Assembly (NCBI RefSeq): GCF_902804485.1
Contig: NZ_CADCST010000108.1
Coordinates: 1-46,306 of the forward strand
Origin: Flavobacterium collinsii
GTDB taxonomy: Bacteria > Bacteroidota > Bacteroidia > Flavobacteriales > Flavobacteriaceae
Reading direction: 5' to 3'
Length of the DNA stretch: 46,306 bases
Shown: piece by piece, positions 7,427-16,539 of the stretch
Numbering within the stretch: the stretch's first letter is position 1
Layout: each line of letters begins with the position of its first letter
Program-made: the position numbers and the translations under genes
Notes under the pieces: model-generated
The model's input: only the letters and a program-made list of their open reading frames with translations
Databases searched by the model: none
What the model was told of the DNA's origin: nothing

Positions 7427-9579
7427 TCAAGACGGATATTAATTACAAGGATTTTGTTACTTATGTTCACAAAAATTTCGAAGAGAAATTAACTTTTAAT
7501 GAAGTCGAAGACATCCTTTTTCTGGAAGAAAGCTACAATAAGGACAGTCCTGCTTCTTTGGAGAAGACCTTGTGCCTTAATAGGCTTGTTTTCTCAGGAA
7601 AGAAGCGTTCAGGTGAGGAATTGATTTTTGATCAGACTCTTCATAAAGGCATTAATATATGGATTGCAGATAACCATAAGGGAAAATCAACAATATTCAA
7701 GATTATCAAATTTGCCCTTACGGGCAGCGACACAATCAAAAAAGACATTAAGCCATGGATTTTGGAAATACTGCTTGAATTCACTATCGGCAGTGTAACC
7801 TATACCTGTCGTATTGACCGTAAAGGATGGGACTCAGGAAGCCTCTACCGGTTCAACATTGAGCAATATAATAGCTACAAAAAGGAGTTTAAACTTGATA
7901 CAATCGAAAAGCAGATTGAGTTTTCTTTTAAGAGCAGAAAAGAACTTGAAGAGAAGCTGCAGGATTTCTTTTTTGAGCAGTTTTCATTTTATGTGCTCAA
8001 ATATACCCAGAAAAGCAGTGCCAAAGATTCCGTTGATTTAAATACCTCAAGTTTGAGCTGGTCAACTTATTTTAAATCAATTTATTTGGAATCCAGTAAT
8101 TACGAACATTTATTCTTCGAACAGGAAAAAATAGGCCACCAAGGCAAGAAGATTTTCGAAATGGTTCTCGGATTGCCTCTGACTTATCCCATAAATATGC
8201 TGAAAGTCCAGCAGGATCGCGTCAATGAAAGCATTGCAAAGTTAAAACTTGTTGACGGATCAAGAATTGATAGGGCTAAATCTTCAAAAGATAGACTAAT
8301 AAAAAGACAGAAGGAAGTAATAGCAGAATTGGAATCAGCCGGACAAAATGCAGCAATCGGGTTTCAGGAACGTCCTTTACTAGAGGAGTATGCGGCTGTT
8401 CAGGAAAAAGTCGGCAGAGTAAGAAAAGAGCAGAGGGACTTGACGGAATCTTATCAGGCTGCAAAAGGAAGGCTTAACCGGATTGAAGAGGAAGTCAATA
8501 ATTTCAAGAATGATCGTAGAAAGGTTGATGCAGAGATTGTAAGGCTAAAAAAGCAGGTATTGAACATGGAGCTTTACAGTCAGTCGCAGAGTTTCTTTAC
8601 CAATCTGGAAATCAAGTCTTGTCCTCACTGCGAAATCAAAGTCAGCGAGACAAAGAAGGAAAAAGAAAAAGAGAATCATATCTGCAGCCTCTGTGGAGAG
8701 GAACCGACCGAACAGAAGATTGAGCAGGCCGAAATTACTGAGAAATCAGACCAGATTCAGCAGGAAATCAAAACCCACGAAGAACGCCTGGTTAGTATTA
8801 TTAAAAGTCTGGAGGAGAAAGAAGAGCTTGCCATAATGGTTAAAAAGGAAGCTGATGAATTCAATGAAAAAATTTCTCTGCTTCCGTCTGTTGAAACAGA
8901 CAACATAAGGCTTACCAAAATAGAAGAAGAAATTGCGGTGATTGTTGCAGAACGTGAGAAGCATAAAGACGCGGTTGAAAAAAAAGAACAGCTCGTAAAA
9001 GAGCAGGCTGTGCTGGAATTCCAGCTCGAAGAAATTAATCGCAGCGAAAACAGCGCCGATTCAGAAGAATTTGATGGACTGAATTTAAAAAGATCTGTGT
9101 TAGAATTTGCATTGTCTGCACTGGAGAAAAAAAGAAATTTTTTGAACAGGGATATCTTGGGAAAACTCGAAACATTGATACTGAAAGAAGTCAATGCATT
9201 TGGTTTAAAGAGCATTACGGATGTTTCCATCAGTGAGAAATATGAGTTGATCTATATGCAGAATGGTGTACAGATGGCATTTAATGATTTAAGTGAAGGG
9301 GAAAAGCTTAGGGCAAAACTAGCTTTTTACCTCAGTCTTATCCAATTGGATATTGAACACAGTCTCGGTAGACATCCACGGTTTCTGATATTTGATTCGC
9401 CAGGAAGCGAAGAAATGGTGCCGGAGCATCTTAATGGACTGGCTGACATTTTTAAAGATGTCAACGATAGATTTGAAAATGAACTCCAGATATTTGTAGG
9501 TTCTGCATTAAGGGAGTTTTCTAAGATTACCGATAAAAAGCGTACGTTTATAAAAAAAGTGGATGAATTTGTTTTTTAA
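7423..9579 (+). CDS. Rad50/SMC-like ATPase with zinc hook
   Basis: The 718-aa protein has the Rad50/SbcC/LmuB layout: N-terminal nucleotide-binding half, two long coiled-coil segments (about 280-395 and 430-540) around a zinc hook, and a C-terminal half with ABC signature. The Walker A is ADNHKGKST (82-90), with Ala in place of the first Gly. The hook has Cys400, Cys403, Cys421 and Cys424 (CPHC and CSLC). The signature is LSEGEKLR (623-630). The Walker B reads FLIFDSP (654-660), with Ser where most ABC ATPases have Glu and acidic residues a little later (E663, E664). The likely role is DNA-end or foreign-DNA sensing that controls the downstream nuclease. It overlaps its neighbours by 4 bp and 1 bp. 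Confidence 0.88.
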   Translation: MIKTDINYKDFVTYVHKNFEEKLTFNEVEDILFLEESYNKDSPASLEKTLCLNRLVFSGKKRSGEELIFDQTLHKGINIWIADNHKGKSTIFKIIKFALTGSDTIKKDIKPWILEILLEFTIGSVTYTCRIDRKGWDSGSLYRFNIEQYNSYKKEFKLDTIEKQIEFSFKSRKELEEKLQDFFFEQFSFYVLKYTQKSSAKDSVDLNTSSLSWSTYFKSIYLESSNYEHLFFEQEKIGHQGKKIFEMVLGLPLTYPINMLKVQQDRVNESIAKLKLVDGSRIDRAKSSKDRLIKRQKEVIAELESAGQNAAIGFQERPLLEEYAAVQEKVGRVRKEQRDLTESYQAAKGRLNRIEEEVNNFKNDRRKVDAEIVRLKKQVLNMELYSQSQSFFTNLEIKSCPHCEIKVSETKKEKEKENHICSLCGEEPTEQKIEQAEITEKSDQIQQEIKTHEERLVSIIKSLEEKEELAIMVKKEADEFNEKISLLPSVETDNIRLTKIEEEIAVIVAEREKHKDAVEKKEQLVKEQAVLEFQLEEINRSENSADSEEFDGLNLKRSVLEFALSALEKKRNFLNRDILGKLETLILKEVNAFGLKSITDVSISEKYELIYMQNGVQMAFNDLSEGEKLRAKLAFYLSLIQLDIEHSLGRHPRFLIFDSPGSEEMVPEHLNGLADIFKDVNDRFENELQIFVGSALREFSKITDKKRTFIKKVDEFVF

Positions 9580-11369
9580 TGGATAACTATCAGAAATACT
9601 TAGACCTTTTTAAAACAGGAAGCATCTTTAAGCAGGTTTTGTTTTTAGATAACTTTTACACCAGTGATGAGGCCAGCCAGTTAAGCGCATCGGAGCTGTC
9701 CGATATTCTGTTTTTGGGAGCGGAGAACTCCCCAAACCTCTATGTAAGACGCTCCTGCTTTAAAATTATCAGTGACCTGACCTTAACGGGAATGCTGGCC
9801 AACAGATTTAAAACTGCCGGGCTGGTTGATGATTTTTTGAACAGCGATCAGGAGGAACTGCTGATTATAAGCCTGAAATATCTGCCCTATTTTCCAGAGG
9901 TATTCACGGCGCAGACAAAGGAAAACCTTAAAGAGCTTTCTGATAGCCCCAATGCTGATATAGCCAGCCAGTGTTTGATATGTCTGGGGTTGTTTGACAT
10001 TTCGGAAAATATAGACGGCGATGATATAAAAGAGCTGATCGAAAACCTTCAGCAGGCACAGCGGTATTTTCAGGCAGCATCAGATTCAGTCGAAAATCGT
10101 GACGATGCGGCTTATTATCTGCTGCTGCTACAATGGATACTGGCCGCCATAGTTGATAATGCCACAGATTCAGATGAAAAATTATCGGCTCTTGAAAAGT
10201 CACTGCTCCTCAGAAACCTTTATGAAAGGGACGGGCTGGAGCTTGATTTTCTGATTTTTAAAATGATCAGAAATATCAAATCCAGTTATGATATGCTGCG
10301 CTCATCAGAAGAGTGGCTGGACTTCAGCACAAATGTTCGCGTTCTGATGGATCTCAATGCAGAGATCGGCTTATACCGGAGTTTCAATGGTAATGCCAAA
10401 GGGCTCATGAAAAGTATTGATGACAATTTCTTCAGTACAGTAGAAGCCCATATTTATAAAGTCCATCTTCAGGCAGAAAAGAAAAGGCTCAATAAGCTCA
10501 AATCCGCAGCTAAAGAAGACCTTATACAATTTATAGATAAAATAACGGGGTTTTTCCCCGATGCTGAGCAGCCCAATCCAGAAAATTACGAGCTTCTGAT
10601 TTCCCTGCAGCAGAAATTTGGAGACGACGGAATTGCCGCCTACCAGAAGATAATAAATAAAAACCTGCCTTGGGAGAAAGCCATTGCGGAGCTTCTCAAG
10701 AATGACATCAGCAATAAGCTGCCTTTTAAGACCGGAAGCATTTATGGAGAGCAGGTTTATCTTGCCCTGTCATTAGAGATAGATTCCCTTCTTACAAATT
10801 ACGATCAGGAGAGAAAAACGGCATTTCTGAAAATACTGGAAGAGGTTATCAGATATTCCAGACTCACTTTTGTAGACAATGATAAAAGCCGTTTTCCATT
10901 CCTTTACAGTAAGTTAGAAACAAACGGAAAAGGACAGGATGCCAGCGAGCAGGATTTGCAGGAGAGCATGATTTCTTTTTTCGAGCATTCCCAGATTGCG
11001 GACGGGCTTGGGCACGAGAGAGCAAAATTTGTTGACGGAGGGCGTGTGGATATACTTTATCAAAAAGACATTATTACCATCCCAATCGAATTAAAGAAAT
11101 CACTCTTCAGACCCGATCAGGCCGCTTTGGAGCAGAATTATATTGCACAGGCGCAGACCTATACCTCCGGATATGACCAGCTGGGAATTTTTGTTCTCCT
11201 TGAGCTCAGTGATAAAGCCAAAGAAGCACCTGCTAATTTTAAAGACTGGTTTAGAATCCATCACCTGAAACCCTCAACAAATCTGGCCGTCAGTTATCCT
11301 GATTTCGTGATTTCAGCGGTGATACCGGGAAACCGTACCGGACCAAGTTCGAAAAGCACCTATAAATAG
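9579..11369 (+). CDS. Helical protein with C-terminal PD-(D/E)XK nuclease domain
   Basis: The start ATG shares its A with the TAA stop of the ATPase gene (TAATG), so it is the third gene of the operon. Residues 1 to about 450 are predicted to be all-helical, with repeats at the start that resemble HEAT-type helices (for example SPNLYVRRSCFKIISDL). The C-terminal 140 residues carry a nuclease core: Asp491 in GGRVDILY, then Glu504-Leu-Lys506 in IPIELKKS, followed by a Gln-rich helix (QNYIAQAQTYTSGY) and a buried strand (IFVLLEL). This D-x12-ExK pattern is typical of restriction-like endonucleases. It is the probable effector of the system. The exact nuclease family was not recognised. Confidence 0.82.
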   Translation: MDNYQKYLDLFKTGSIFKQVLFLDNFYTSDEASQLSASELSDILFLGAENSPNLYVRRSCFKIISDLTLTGMLANRFKTAGLVDDFLNSDQEELLIISLKYLPYFPEVFTAQTKENLKELSDSPNADIASQCLICLGLFDISENIDGDDIKELIENLQQAQRYFQAASDSVENRDDAAYYLLLLQWILAAIVDNATDSDEKLSALEKSLLLRNLYERDGLELDFLIFKMIRNIKSSYDMLRSSEEWLDFSTNVRVLMDLNAEIGLYRSFNGNAKGLMKSIDDNFFSTVEAHIYKVHLQAEKKRLNKLKSAAKEDLIQFIDKITGFFPDAEQPNPENYELLISLQQKFGDDGIAAYQKIINKNLPWEKAIAELLKNDISNKLPFKTGSIYGEQVYLALSLEIDSLLTNYDQERKTAFLKILEEVIRYSRLTFVDNDKSRFPFLYSKLETNGKGQDASEQDLQESMISFFEHSQIADGLGHERAKFVDGGRVDILYQKDIITIPIELKKSLFRPDQAALEQNYIAQAQTYTSGYDQLGIFVLLELSDKAKEAPANFKDWFRIHHLKPSTNLAVSYPDFVISAVIPGNRTGPSSKSTYK

Positions 11370-11712
11370 TACCTTGTTACGCAGTCCATAAATTAAGAAG
11401 TGTAAAGTCAAACAAACAATTAACTAAGAATTGGACATTCTTTTTGAGTTGACAATAAATGGATGTCTCGATTCTTTTCCTAATTAATTTTTGCAACTCT
11501 TTAAGATATTGATGTGAAAATTTTATTTTAGAATAAATCAAGTATAAATACGTATTGTGTGTGATTGTAAAATTTGCTTTCTTGTTTCGATTTCTTTCGT
11601 AGAAAAAGCCCTTTTACCTTTCTTACCATTTACAAAAAAGATATAAATTCTAAAAAGATCAATCCTTCTGGATTAAAAATAAGAAACAAACCTGTTCAAA
11701 AATTTATTAACT
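11370..11712. other. Intergenic, junction between two defence modules
   Basis: This 343-bp, very AT-rich stretch separates the less AT-rich three-gene operon from the AT-rich OLD nuclease region. A weak TATTTTAG/TAAATTTT-type background makes promoter prediction unreliable. No ORF or clear terminator was seen. Confidence 0.4.
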
Positions 11713-13635
11713 ATGATATTAAAAAGATATAAAGTAGAAAACTTCCGGTCAGTTGTTGATAGTGGTTGGATTGATTGCGATGATGTAACCACATTGGTAG
11801 GAATAAATGAAGCAGGAAAGTCAAATTTACTTTTAGCGTTATGGAAATTAAACCCTGCTAGAGAAGGAAGTATTGATATCTTGCACGATATGCCAGTTTC
11901 TAAATTAAGTACCTTTCGAAAAACTCCGCAAGACATAGGATTTATAACTGCTGAGTTTGAAATTGATGATGAGAGCATAGCCTATATTGAATCCAAAATT
12001 GAATGTAATTTACAAGGAGATAAATCTGTTATTGTGAGACGTTATTATGATCGACATTATACATTCGAGTTTCCGAGCGGTAATCCAATATCAACGAAAG
12101 TGGAAAAAGCTAACATCGAAATTGTTGAAGGAGAAGAAGCTGCAGAAGTAGAGGGTGAAGAAGAACTAAAACAAGAAGAATTAACTATTATTCCATATAA
12201 AGATGCAGATTTACATCAGGCAATTCTAGATGTATTACCATCTTTCGTTTATTATTCAAATTATGGCAATTTATCATCCAAAATCTATCTTCCAAATGTA
12301 ATTAAATGGCTTAACGGTCAAAGTGTAAGCGGTATTGAAATAAATGAAGACCAAGTTAGAACATTGAGAGTACTTTTTGACTTTGTTAAGTTAGATCCAC
12401 AAGAAATCTTAGAATTAGGAAAAGATCCAAAAGAAATGGCAATTCAACGTAATGGAGGACATGCAAATGTACAACCCACGAGCGCTGAAATTAAAGATGC
12501 AGAAAATGATAAAGAAGAACGTAGTATCCTTTTACAATCAGCGTCTGGAGATTTAACTAAGAAATTTAGAGAATGGTGGAAACAAGGTGAATATAAATTT
12601 AGATTTGAAGCAGATGGCGATTATTTTCGAATTTGGGTTTCAGATAGTATCAGGACAGATGAAGTAGCATTAGAACTTAGAAGTACAGGATTGCAATGGT
12701 TTATTAGTTTTTATCTGATTTTTCTCGTAGAGAGTCAAGAAAACCACAAAGATGCAATATTATTACTTGACGAAGCTGGACTTACTTTACATCCTTTAGC
12801 ACAAAAGGATCTTGCTCTTTTCTTTAATAATTTATCTGAGGATAATCAAATTATTAACACAACTCATTCTCCATTTATTGTCGATACTTCTAATATTGAC
12901 AGATGTAGAGTAGTGTATATGGACAAAGATGGATATACAGTCGCATCAAGTAATTTAAGACAAGGTAGTGATGCTCTAAATGAAAAATCCATTTATGCAG
13001 TTCATGCTGCTTTAGGATTAAGTGTTTCAGATGTTCTTTTACAAGGTTGTCAGGGTGTAGTGGTTGAGGGGCCATCTGACCAATTTTATCTCAGTGCTAT
13101 TAAAGGGTTTTTGATTCGAGAATCGCTTTTAACTCCTGAACAGGAAATTGTATTTATACCGTCAGGTGGAGTAAAAGGTGTACCAGGAGTGGTTAGTATG
13201 ATATCAAGTAAAGCAAATGACTTGCCACATATAATCTTAGATTCTGATAAAAGTGGAGAAGATGCAAAGAAAAGGCTGTTGGATGGATTATATAAGGGAT
13301 TCGAAACTAGAATACTGGAAGTGAAAGCATATACCGGAACTGAGCAAACTGAAGTGGAAGATTTGATACCGTATCAGTTGTTGAAAAAAGCTATTGACAA
13401 ACTTTTTAATTCTTTAGATGAAGTAGATTTTGAAGATAGTTACACGCCGTCAAGACCAATTGTTAGTCAAATTGAAGAATTTGCAATAGCTAACGGAGTT
13501 ACCTTGGAAAAAGGTTGGAAAGTGGGAGTATCAATGGCTGCTAAGACTCAATTAAAAAATAAAAAAACAGATGCTATTCCAAAAGAATATATTGAAAAGT
13601 GGATTCAGCTCTTTAAAGCAATTACAGCATCTTAA
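11713..13635 (+). CDS. OLD-family ATP-dependent endonuclease (ATPase-TOPRIM)
   Basis: The 640-aa protein has an N-terminal SMC-like ATPase domain split by an insertion and a C-terminal TOPRIM nuclease domain. Walker A is GINEAGKS (30-37), Walker B is ILLLDEAG followed by LHP, and the H-loop region reads NTTHSPF. In TOPRIM the first acidic residue is Glu452 (VVVEGPSDQFY) and the DxD is Asp510/Asp512 in DSDKSG. An acidic low-complexity patch lies near residues 137-155 inside the ATPase insert. The family includes phage P2 OLD and GajA of Gabija. No UvrD-like GajB helicase is adjacent, so this is more likely a class 1 OLD protein or part of a two-gene unit with the following RES gene. Confidence 0.9.
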   Translation: MILKRYKVENFRSVVDSGWIDCDDVTTLVGINEAGKSNLLLALWKLNPAREGSIDILHDMPVSKLSTFRKTPQDIGFITAEFEIDDESIAYIESKIECNLQGDKSVIVRRYYDRHYTFEFPSGNPISTKVEKANIEIVEGEEAAEVEGEEELKQEELTIIPYKDADLHQAILDVLPSFVYYSNYGNLSSKIYLPNVIKWLNGQSVSGIEINEDQVRTLRVLFDFVKLDPQEILELGKDPKEMAIQRNGGHANVQPTSAEIKDAENDKEERSILLQSASGDLTKKFREWWKQGEYKFRFEADGDYFRIWVSDSIRTDEVALELRSTGLQWFISFYLIFLVESQENHKDAILLLDEAGLTLHPLAQKDLALFFNNLSEDNQIINTTHSPFIVDTSNIDRCRVVYMDKDGYTVASSNLRQGSDALNEKSIYAVHAALGLSVSDVLLQGCQGVVVEGPSDQFYLSAIKGFLIRESLLTPEQEIVFIPSGGVKGVPGVVSMISSKANDLPHIILDSDKSGEDAKKRLLDGLYKGFETRILEVKAYTGTEQTEVEDLIPYQLLKKAIDKLFNSLDEVDFEDSYTPSRPIVSQIEEFAIANGVTLEKGWKVGVSMAAKTQLKNKKTDAIPKEYIEKWIQLFKAITAS

Positions 13636-13710
13636 TGAGTACTTTTATCAAGAGCTCATTATTTATATAAAAAGCCGCAATATCAATTTATTTGTAAAAT
13701 GTGAGTAGTT

Positions 13711-15147
13711 ATGAATTCGGATACTAGTACAGAAAAATATATTTGTTATGATTGTGTAGGTGAAAATCATTTAAAAAATATAATAAAAAACACTGGTTCA
13801 GAAATCAGATGTTCCTATTGTGAAAATGATGGGCTTGAAGGTTTTGCACTAATTGATTTAGCTGATAAAATAGAGATTGCATTTGAACAGCATTTCATAC
13901 AATCACCGGAAAATCCTCCAGAAAACTGGTCTTTTTATCAATTCCAAAATTCTGGTTGGGAAAATAATGGAATGCCGGTAATTGAAGCAATTATGGATGC
14001 CGCAGAAATTGAAGAAGAAATAGCGGCAGATGTTCAAGAAATATTGGCGGATCGACATTATGATCATTCAGCAGCAGAAATGGGTGAAAGTAGTGAGTTT
14101 GAAAGCGGTTCATCATACGAAATTAAAGGTCATGATGATTTTGAATGGCAGATGCAGTGGGAAAATTTTGAGCATACTCTTAAGACTAGAACGCGCTTTT
14201 TTAATAAAAATCATTAGAAGCTTCTAAAATCAATTTTTGAAGACATTGAATCTTTACATACTCATAAAAGAAAACCAGTGGTGCGTAAAATTGGACCTAA
14301 AAATCAATTGAAATATCTCTTTAGGGCAAGGGCATTTCAATCTGATAAAAAGCTTAAATTCGCGTTGGAGTTTCCCGATAAAGAAATTGGTCCACCACCT
14401 TCAGAATATGCCACCGCGGGAAGAATGAACCCAAGAGGCATTTCAGTTTTTTATGGATCGTTCAATCCTAAAACCGCGTTGGCAGAAATTCGACCTCCAG
14501 TAGGTTGCAAGGTAGCGGTAGCACGTTTTGAAATTAAGCGAACATTACAGGTACTCGATTTAAGCGCTCTCAAGTTGACAAACATAGAGGGAAGTTATTT
14601 TGATGAAAACTATGCTCGTCGAATCACGAACATAATGTTTCTAAAAAAATTAAGTCAGCGATTGACTAAACCGGTAATGCCAGATGACGAAAATGCTGAA
14701 TATTTAGCGACGCAAGTTGTTGCAGAATTTTTAGCATCAGAGTTTAGAATTGATGGGATAATATTTCCTTCGGCTCAATCCGATGGAGGGCTTAATGTTA
14801 CTTTATTTCACTCTGCTTCCAAAGTGATTACTCCGGAAGTTATCAATGGTTCTTCTATTGAAGTAAGCCTTATGGATTGGGATGGTGAGGAATTAGTGCA
14901 TGATTATAGAGTTTGGGTACGAATGCCATCAAAGCCAGATTCTAATAAAGCTTCCCAACATTTTCCTTTGGATTTGCCCGGACAAGAATGGGGAAAAAAC
15001 GATACTGATTGTAGAGAAGGGACATTGTCAATTGATTTGGATTCAATTACAGTTTCGCACATTAAGTCTGTGAAAATTAAAAGCGTAGTATACGATGTTA
15101 ATCGCACAGAGTATAAAATTTCATCTGATGAAGTCGAAGATAAGTAA
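13711..15147 (+). pseudogene. HEPN/RES-NTD and RES-domain toxin, split by in-frame TAG
   Basis: Two open stretches in the same frame, 13711-14217 (168 aa) and 14278-15147 (289 aa from a GTG), are separated by one TAG at 14215-14217. The 20 codons between TAG and GTG read as normal protein (KLLKSIFEDIESLHTHKRKP). The first part has the two CxxC pairs (CYDC, CSYC) of the HEPN/RES N-terminal domain. The second is a RES domain with the expected Arg (LFRAR), Glu (TALAEIRP) and Ser (IFPSAQ) positions. In this family both parts usually form one protein; RES toxins degrade NAD+. Only the nonsense codon breaks it, so this looks like a recently inactivated toxin of about 478 residues, unless the TAG is read through or is an assembly error. 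Confidence 0.8.
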
Positions 15148-15343
15148 AACAATATCAAAAAGATTTGTAGTTTTTGAAGAAAATATAAAAAATTATTTAG
15201 ATATGTTATGTCTTACAAAAGTCGGAATTTGGGAGATTGATAGAAATTTGATATCAGTAGCAGGCCTGTAAATTCTATCTAACAAGTTCGATTACACCGG
15301 TGTTAATATTAAACCCATTAATTATAATGATTTGATTTCTTTT

Positions 15344-16414
15344 TTAGTAATCTGCCCTAATTTTCAGCAGATTTTTAATTATATAATATTTATAATTCTC
15401 ATTATGAATTTGTAGGTAGGAAGCAAATTGATAAAAAATATCTATAGAGATAAAAAGAGGTAAAGTTTGAGGTGGATAATTTGTAGAAATGTTTTTAAAA
15501 GAATTAGATAAGTCCCTACCATCGTCATAAAAAATGCATATTTTTAAAAGGACTTCAAAATTTGACAAACCCTGTCGTACTTTAGAGTCCGCAATAGAAT
15601 TGGGTTGCTCTATTGCTATTTTTTCAGCATTTGTAAGTTGTCGAACTGCTTTATTTATAGCTTTGTTAAACATAGTTTGTTTTGAGCTGATTGTATATTT
15701 TGATTCAATTAGAACTATAGCTTTTTCGTAAATTACAACAAAATCTGTAAATTCTTCTCCATTTGATTTTTTAATAGAATGAAATAATTCCTTATTAGGT
15801 TGATAGTAAAGTGAAAGTATATTTCTAAATGAAAACTCTTGATGATATCCATGTTTTCCATCCCTAGTGTACTCATCAAACTTGAAATATGCTTTGTTGT
15901 CAATTAATTTGTTATCCCATATTTTATTTTGAAATGAATCAATGTACATAGGCATGTTTTCAGTGCTCAAGCTGATGTTTGACAATGTAATTTCAAAAAC
16001 TTGCTCATTTTCTTCCAACCATTTTTTGAAAATGTTAATTGAATTCACTTTGTTGATTTTTGAATTTGCAATTTGATAATTTGCCTCGTTCATTAAGACT
16101 AATGTAAATCTTTCTGCTTTGATAAGGTCCATTACGACTTTCTCGAAATCTGGAAATTCATTATCTAGACCACTAAAATTCACTCCTTTAAAATATAATG
16201 GCATTTGTGGATTATCCATAATATACAAAGTAGTCAATTTTTCATCTTTAATTAAATATAAAGTGATTTGGCAACCCTTTACAATAGAAGTAACTACACC
16301 TGCAACTGCTTTAATCGAAAGAACTACATTTCCGTCGTTATCATAAGAAAGATAAAATCCTTGAGGTAAAGTTTGTATTCTTTCAAAAGTCTTTTTTTCG
16401 TAATCGTATAGCAT
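15344..16414 (-). CDS. Hypothetical protein with PD-(D/E)XK-like core
   Basis: The 356-aa protein is not a family I recognise. The N-terminal half is rich in beta strands. In the C-terminal half there is a plausible restriction-endonuclease-like core: Asp224 in GEEFTDFVVIY, a hydrophobic strand, then Glu237-Ser-Lys239 in IVLIESKY, followed by a helix with KAINKAVRQL. That arrangement matches D-x(n)-ExK nucleases. It lies 125 bp downstream of the Mrr-like gene on the same strand, and the two could be one transcript. It is very AT-rich, like the adjoining island genes. A role in restriction or abortive infection is inferred from motif and context. Confidence 0.65.
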   Translation of the reverse strand: MLYDYEKKTFERIQTLPQGFYLSYDNDGNVVLSIKAVAGVVTSIVKGCQITLYLIKDEKLTTLYIMDNPQMPLYFKGVNFSGLDNEFPDFEKVVMDLIKAERFTLVLMNEANYQIANSKINKVNSINIFKKWLEENEQVFEITLSNISLSTENMPMYIDSFQNKIWDNKLIDNKAYFKFDEYTRDGKHGYHQEFSFRNILSLYYQPNKELFHSIKKSNGEEFTDFVVIYEKAIVLIESKYTISSKQTMFNKAINKAVRQLTNAEKIAIEQPNSIADSKVRQGLSNFEVLLKICIFYDDGRDLSNSFKNISTNYPPQTLPLFISIDIFYQFASYLQIHNENYKYYIIKNLLKIRADY

Positions 16415-16539
16415 TTATTGATTTTGATTGGTGAAAATGTGTTGCGTAAATATAAAAAACATATATTCCTGCCTTATCTTCTGTATTTAATTGGTTTACA
16501 GTAAAATTTAACGAAGTAATTTATGATCTGAAGTTAATT

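Noticed and set aside
8757..9230. 157-codon minus-strand ORF inside the ATPase gene
   Set aside because: It is Ser/Phe-rich antisense shadow of the coiled-coil region.
11713..15147. Gabija system
   Set aside because: The OLD protein resembles GajA, but no UvrD-like helicase (GajB) is present; the neighbour is a RES-domain gene.
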